This document shows positions 32,086 through 37,532 of a DNA stretch of 37,532 nucleotides, in pieces (position 1 is the first letter of the stretch; each line of letters starts with the position of its first letter). Source of the stretch: Multifurca ochricompacta (lineage: Eukaryota; Basidiomycota; Agaricomycetes; Russulales; Russulaceae); assembly GCA_022496185.1 (NCBI GenBank), contig WTXG01000318.1, forward strand, positions 1 to 37,532, read 5' to 3'. Both the position numbers and the translations under genes were made by a program. Under the pieces are notes generated by a model. It had not been told where the DNA came from and ran no database searches. It worked only from the letters and a program-made list of their open reading frames with translations.

Positions 32086-33472
32086 CTAGGGATGAATCTG
32101 AGTGCGATCCGCTGAGTAGCCTTGCCAAGAGCTCAGCTCGGCTTGGTGTGTGTTGCTAAATGAGTGGACTGGAGAGTAAGACAAGCTATGAGACGATTCC
32201 TGCGTCGGTGACTGAAAAGTGGGCAATGGGCAAAAAAAAAACATCCGTTAGAGATGGCACCTCGTTGAGAAGGGGGGGAGTACCTAATTACTCACCATAT
32301 AGTCTTCCTCTACTTTTACACCGTCATATTGAGAGGATGGGTATTGATGCTGATGTGCTCCCGGCAGACCATGGCTGCCAGGAGCTGAGTGAAGGGTAGA
32401 TGGCAAAGACCGCGACGATGTCATCCCATGACCACCAACGAGTGTGTGAGTGGGATGCTCATGACCGGACTGCTGTCGACGATGAACGTCACTAGGATCC
32501 AGAGCTCTGATAAGGCGCACAGTCTCGCTAGGAGCTCAACCGGCCGTTAAGGAAGGGAGTACTTGCCGAGTATGATGTTGGCGCCGAAGTTGAGCTCGGC
32601 GCATTCACAGACGGCAGTTGATAACTTAACGGCCCATTTTGCAAACCCGAGGAGAGAATGGAGTTGGATGAGTTTAGGCCCGGGCTCGAATAGGCCGAAG
32701 TGTTATTACTCGACGAGGGCATATAGCCGTGCGAGAGGGGTGGTGGCGAAAAGTTGCCTGGACGTGCGAGTGCCTCTGTCGTGGGTGGACTCGGAGTCTG
32801 ACTGGGGCTCTATTATATATTGTTGACGTGTTGTCAGAACAGAGACAATGGGGTGAGAGAGAGGAAGGGGGGAGGGGGGAGGAGAGGGATGAAAAGGAAG
32901 GCATACGCGGCACGCTAGAGAGCGCGCTTGCTTGTCGCGTGCTGCATCGCCGTTTAAAGGAAGAGAGAGATAGAAAGGGCAACGTACCAAGTAAACTTCA
33001 TCGACGTTCTGGGACATACGTCGTCGTTTGATATCCCGATCTGGGTAGTCGCCAGAGATAGAAGACTGGTAAGAATGACGACCACGGGCAATATCAAAAT
33101 GCGGGTCCGTCATGAGAGACGGTCGTCGGGTTTGCATATGTAGCTGGCGACGTAGTTCATCATTCTCGCGAAGCAGCTTGGCATTTTCTTGTTCGAGTTG
33201 TCGGATGCGCAAAGTCGGTGGTGGCAGTGCAGCGACTTGTTCGGGAGAGAGCGCGAGAGCGGTCTGAAGCTTCGTCACGGTCTGCTCGAGCTAAAGAAAA
33301 GAAAAAAAAAAAAGCTTTAGTTAGGCATGCTTGAGCCATTCGTGGTCCTTCTTACCTGCTCGATGTAGGCTTTTCGTTTAGCGCGGTGCCTTGCTTGGGC
33401 TTTTGCGTTACGACTCCGCTCGGGGCGGTCAGCAGAACCGACGGACTGGTTGCTAGTTGCTGCCTGAGCCAT
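32086..33472 (-). CDS. bZIP transcription factor
   Basis: A nuclear DNA-binding protein, probably a dimer. Minus-strand exons: 33472-33356, 33290-32988, 32809-32563, 32534-32296 and 32211-32086, giving about 343 residues. Introns 1 (65 bp), 2 (178 bp) and 4 (84 bp, GTGAGT...TTTTCAG) are canonical. The gap 32562-32535 is only 28 nt, and without it the frame ends at a TAG (32530-32528), so it is either an ultrashort intron or a compensated indel. The basic region (RSRNAKAQARHRAKRKAYIE, about residues 20-39) has the N-x7-R signature. The zipper starts at L40 with L47 and V44, is broken by SPEQVAALPPP (54-64), and resumes as LEQENAKLLRENDELRRQL (71-89) with Leu 71, 78, 85. A basic KRRR stretch follows (about 128), then a Ser/Pro/Asn-rich region and a His/Gln-rich tail with an acidic VKVEEDY segment, typical of activation regions. 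Target genes cannot be inferred. Confidence 0.85.
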
Positions 33473-35393
33473 TATTGTTTGAAGAGGTTAAGAAGATAGG
33501 TATGAGAAGAGGGAGTTATTGTTGTTGATTGAGAAGGGGGGGGTGTGGGTGTGTGGGTGTGTGTGTGTGTATGTGGGGTAGGAGGAGATGATTTGTGTAG
33601 GATTTAGAAGGGAAGTCGAGGCGGGATTTTATAAAAAAAAAGAGACGGTCACCCTGAAGTGTGTCAGTGTCATGGTTTGATCTCTCGAAGGAGATCTTGA
33701 ATCGAATCGAAATCTCGGAAGGAATTACTGTAATCTTGCACACATCTTCATCTCTTCTTTCCCCTTCTTTCCTTCCTTCCTCTTTCGATTATTTATTTAT
33801 TATTATTTATTATTTATTATTATTATTAGTATTTCATTATTATTATTTATTTATTTCCTTTTTTTCTTTTTCTTTTTCTTTTTCTTTTTTTTTCAAAATC
33901 AAACCGGCATTTTCGTTCGATTTCGTCAGCCGAATAACCTTTGGCTCCTCAAACTTGTCGGTGGGCAAATTGAATCCCATTCAGCCTTTTGAAATGATTC
34001 TCTTTCATTCAATTAAATCTTCCTGTTCTGTCCTGTCCTGCACAACTCACCTCAACCTCAATCAGATTCGTGTTTCCGCCGCGGCTTCCTCCCTCTGCTA
34101 GCGTGTTTTTCCTTCTCCCTCTCCCTTCATCCTTTCTCCTCTCTCCCCTTTTCTTTCATCTTTATCTTATTCACTACGTCAGTCTTCACTTTCTTACCTT
34201 TTTTCTGTTTCTTTTTTATCGTTTCCAAACCCGGAAATTGGCGGTTTATAAAAATGATGTTCCTACCCGAGTCCGCGCATTTGCCATCTACGCCGCTTGC
34301 GCCTCTTCCTTAACCTCCCTCACCCTCCCCAAATTAGATTTCATCTTGAATTGTGCTTTGATACCCATCACACACAGATGTGACCTTCTCTCTTCCTTCC
34401 TTCTTTCCTTCCTTCCACCCACCTACCCACCCACCCCCCCCCCCCCAACCCCACTTGTTGGCCCGTTGAATTGTGAATTGTCAACTTTCAGGCCACTCGA
34501 GCGCTGTTCATAACCCAAAAAAGTATCCGCCATTGAGGCGGATACAACTCTCCAGATTTTGACAAGACCGGTCCCTGCTGGCAACTTCATACGCCACTTT
34601 CAGTCCGAAGTCTTCCTTTCCACCCCCCCTGAGCGTCAAACTGCCCGGCTCGCTCGTCACTAACCAATCAAATTCTTTGGCTCTCTCTTTCCTTTTCACG
34701 ATCGTCGCCCAATGCCGCCGTCAGCTGAGCGGGTTGTTCGACACCCCCCCCCCCTCCCCGTCCTCGCCTGAATGTCATGTCATGGTCCTGGAAGGGAGGG
34801 GAGGGAAGGGGACCGGGGAAGGAAGGAGGGGGGGGGGGGAGTTTTATCTGCCTCATTTCCTTTTCCCTCGCCTCGCCTTGTCTTTTGCTTCTTTGCGCCC
34901 AGAAACCCGCTTTTTCTTTTCTTTCTCTCTCTTTTTCTCCCTCTCTTTCTCTCTCTCTTTCTTTTTCATACGTACTTTACGTGCGTGCACAGTCCTTATC
35001 AGCCTCGCGGTATTGACGCGTGTTGTTCTTTAGGTTTTGACGTGAGCGCATAGCGCATTCCTTTCTGACATCCTCAAGGCTTGTCTTCTCCGATGACCCA
35101 AAAAAAAACTGTGTTGGTAAACCCTACGATGATATCATTTCCCCTTCATTATTGAGGGGGGAGGGGGGGAGGGGCTATGACCTATTCGCTCATCGGCACA
35201 CCACACATCACACACACACTCACACATACTCATAAGGGGTGAATTGGCAGTGCTAAACCGTCTGCGCAACATCAACGCAAGAACACACACGCACATTTCC
35301 AATGACACGTCCTATAAAGAGATGTAACTGTACTGTAAAAAGCGATTTGGGGGGTGAATGAAATCCGATCGGATTGCGCCTTTGGTGTTGAAG

Positions 35394-35421
<28 letters not shown>
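35394..35421 (+). repeat. CA dinucleotide repeat
   Basis: Fourteen CA units. Confidence 0.92.
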
Positions 35422-35424
<3 letters not shown>

Positions 35425-35986
35425 CGCCAGATTCACTTGGGGCTTATCCATTTTGGATAAACGGCGACTTGGAAAGGGCACTTGGAGTTGAAGAGGCTGG
35501 AGGATAAGCGGACAAGATCGGGAAACCCAAAAAAAAAAAAAAAATTAGATTTGCGCATGAGAAAATAAAACCCGGGTGGCCAATCTAAGATAGGTATAGG
35601 AGCATGAAGAGAGAGAGACTAGAAGGAATAGGGCACGGGGTTGAGGATGGAGGGGGGGAAGGGAAGGAAGGAGAGAGGGGAGAGATAGTAGAGGAGAATA
35701 GAGGGAGAGGGAGGGTGAGAGGGCGAGGGGGGAGGGAGGGGGGGGGGGAGGGTGTGATGCTCAAGGGGAATTCCGAATTCCCCAAAGTTATTTTGCGCCC
35801 CGAAGCTTGCCGGACGACGACATTAATCCCAGGCAGGCGGTTCGGCGGGATTCGGTTCCTTTTAACTCGGCAAACGCCGGTTGTCTCATGTCGGTCGGTC
35901 GATGATGATTTCCATCAGTAAAAAATGGTTATACCTTTACCGTGTCCGTGTGTCCGTGTGTCCGTGTCAATTGTTATGCCATTGCC

Positions 35987-36044
35987 CATGCTATGCTATG
36001 CCATGCCACGCCACACCACGCCATGCCACGCCACGCTACGCCAT
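35987..36044 (+). repeat. GCYAYGCCAC-type repeat
   Basis: Imperfect five-base units (CTATG, CCATG, CCACG, CCACA) over about 58 bp. A TCCGTGTG repeat lies just upstream (about 35944-35967). Confidence 0.85.
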
Positions 36045-36074
36045 ATACAAGTGACTGACCCAGTGCGATGATAT

Positions 36075-36091
36075 GGGGGGGGGGGGGGGGG
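36075..36091 (+). repeat. Poly-G tract (17 G)
   Basis: Seventeen consecutive G, with a further G8 run at 36099-36107. Homopolymer length is likely to be uncertain in any assembly. Confidence 0.85.
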
Positions 36092-36536
36092 AAGGGAGGG
36101 GGGGGGGTAACTATTTCACACTCTTGATCTGCGTTTACCCCTCTTGGTAACAGGGTTTCGAAATAATGGGTTTTTGGCTTCTTTTCATCATCATCATACG
36201 GGTCAGTCAGTATCCCACCTTGCTGCGTTCCCTTACTTCTCCTCCCTTCTTTTTAGAGTCAGCCCCTCACCGTCGTTCCGAAAAGTTTGACTGCTTCTTT
36301 CTCCCTTTAAGCAACCCAAGTTGGGCTTCTTTTTTTGCAAAATAGATCAAGGTATATATATATATATATTTGTTGTTTGTTATTATTTAAGGTGGTGGGA
36401 GAGGAGGAGGAGGGGGGGGACCCTTGCAAGTGAACAAGAAAGACGGGGGGGGGTTTGGTGTGTGTGTGAAATAAATAAAATAAAAATTGAATTAAAAAAA
36501 AGAAGTTGCTAAAGACTTTCGTTGTTGAATTGAAAA

Positions 36537-36542
<6 letters not shown>

Positions 36543-36567
<25 letters not shown>

Positions 36568-36568
36568 A
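36543..36568 (+). repeat. GA dinucleotide repeat
   Basis: About thirteen GA units. Confidence 0.92.
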
Positions 36569-37326
36569 AGAAATAAAATGGGAAAAAAAAGAAAACTAGA
36601 CACCAAAAATAACGGCACCGCCGGACAGGAAATTGCCGCGCAAGAAAAAAAAATAGGTCATATAAAAAAAACACCAAACCGGAGTCTTTTCGATTGACTT
36701 TAGAAGCCGACCTTTCACCGATTTCCGGTGTTCCCCTATTGGAAACAGGTTACCCGTTACTGACAACAACTCTGGGCTGCTATTGTGCGTGCGGTTATGC
36801 CCCTGCCCTGCCCTGCCTGTCCTGTCCTGTCCTGCCACTCCTCCCCCCCACCCCCTTCACCTCTTCCCCTCCCCTCCCTGTTGTGCCGTATGCCGTGTGG
36901 CCCCCTCCCCTCCCAAAACCAACCACACACAACTACAAACAACAACGCCACTTTTGTACTTTTTTTTTTTTTGTATTTATTTTTTTTGGGCGCGAACGGC
37001 GGGACGCGATAGATTATAATGCAAAAAATAAAAATAAAATATGATAAGCGATGGGTGATGTTCCTACTAAGATAGGCTTGGTTTGGTGTCTCTTTTTTGT
37101 TGTTATTTTTTTTCCTTTCCTTTCTTTACCTTTCCTTTTTTTTTGTTTTTGTTTTTTTACGTTTCCGAAATGAAAATGAATGAAAGAGAGAGGAGAATGA
37201 TATATATATTTTTATTTATTTTTTATTTAAAAAAAAAAAAACAAGAATCCCAAATCTGCAGCCGCGACGACCCAAAGTCCGAACGTCCGACCGCGAAGTA
37301 TCCGTAACGCGGAGTGGACGCGCCTT

Positions 37327-37344
37327 CCCCCCCCCCCCCCCCCC
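37327..37344 (+). repeat. Poly-C tract (18 C)
   Basis: Eighteen consecutive C, the longest homopolymer in the window. Confidence 0.85.
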
Positions 37345-37379
37345 ATAATCTTTTTTGACTTTTATTTATTTTATTCCGC

Positions 37380-37532
37380 GTCAGTCAGAGAGGACCAACC
37401 GGCCTTTTCGGCGACCCTGACGATCATCCTCCTACTCCGACTCCCTCCGTACCCGTACCACCACCACTGCCGCTGCGCTACGCTACCGCCACCGCTGTCA
37501 TCATCGGTCTTGTGGCTCTGGTTCTCAGGGTC
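37380..37532 (+). other. Possible partial coding sequence at the window end
   Basis: One plus-strand frame is open to the edge and reads GDPDDHPPTPTPSVPVPPP followed by a hydrophobic stretch (TATAVIIGLVALVLRV), which resembles a Pro-rich linker leading into a membrane helix. There is no Met in the visible part. A CGCGTCAG that could be a splice acceptor lies at about 37377-37384. Too little is present to call a gene. Confidence 0.2.

Larger units (their letters stand above)
33473..37379. other. Long upstream region of the bZIP gene, no gene recognised
   Basis: The first about 300 bp probably hold the 5' untranslated region and core promoter of the bZIP gene. GT-rich sequence at about 33541-33580 lies near the start, and a TTATT/TTTCTTTTT-rich stretch covers about 33785-33895. 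The remainder is homopolymers and microsatellites. Open frames are Phe/Leu/Ser-rich low-complexity readings of pyrimidine tracts. Confidence 0.5.

Overview
The window looks like nuclear DNA of a basidiomycete fungus, probably a mushroom-forming agaricomycete. Small spliceosomal introns (about 50-130 bp, GTRNGT...YAG) interrupt conserved genes. The transposons have the protein signatures common in Agaricomycetes: a Ty3/gypsy pol, a hAT transposase with a TCDAWQ...TDGYFAVTGHW core, and a Tc1-like transposase. The bZIP basic region (N-A-K-A-Q-A-R-H-R) is also a fungal type. No genus can be named from the sequence alone.

Positions 1-11223 are a nest of dead transposons. A decayed Ty3/gypsy pol (1-4355) is split by a 1205-bp non-autonomous hAT element (1695-2899) with a perfect 8-bp target duplication. 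Its 3' end is cut by a minus-strand LTR element, visible as LTR (4356-4937), polypurine tract and a gag-like zinc-knuckle ORF (4980-5838) with no pol. Next is a 1595-bp palindromic foldback element (5841-7435) built from two inverted, truncated Tc1 transposase genes. It contains no CpG dinucleotide at all. A 5'-truncated hAT transposon (7438-11223) follows, with a probable solo LTR (10059-10556) in its tail.

From 11224 the sequence changes to CpG-containing host DNA with four recognisable genes. They are a secreted Asn/Ser/Thr-rich repeat protein (minus, 12390-13819), TAF6 of TFIID/SAGA (plus, 15251-16829), a Pho13-type HAD phosphatase of 304 residues in six exons (minus, 20182-21583), and a bZIP transcription factor of about 343 residues in five exons (minus, 32086-33472). 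They do not form a cluster with an obvious shared function. TAF6 and PHO13 are tail to tail. The spaces are very large for a fungus: 3.3 kb between TAF6 and PHO13, 10.5 kb between PHO13 and the bZIP gene, and about 4 kb upstream of the bZIP gene. They are packed with microsatellites and homopolymers, and I recognise no gene in them.

The points most worth a second look are: the CpG-free Tc1 foldback sitting exactly where two truncated elements meet; the LTR element that appears to carry only a gag-like zinc-knuckle gene; two candidate ultrashort introns (20 and 28 nt) that restore the frame of two different genes; and the 45-bp coding array of the secreted protein. Single-base frame breaks in TAF6 and other genes warn that some oddities could be assembly indels.
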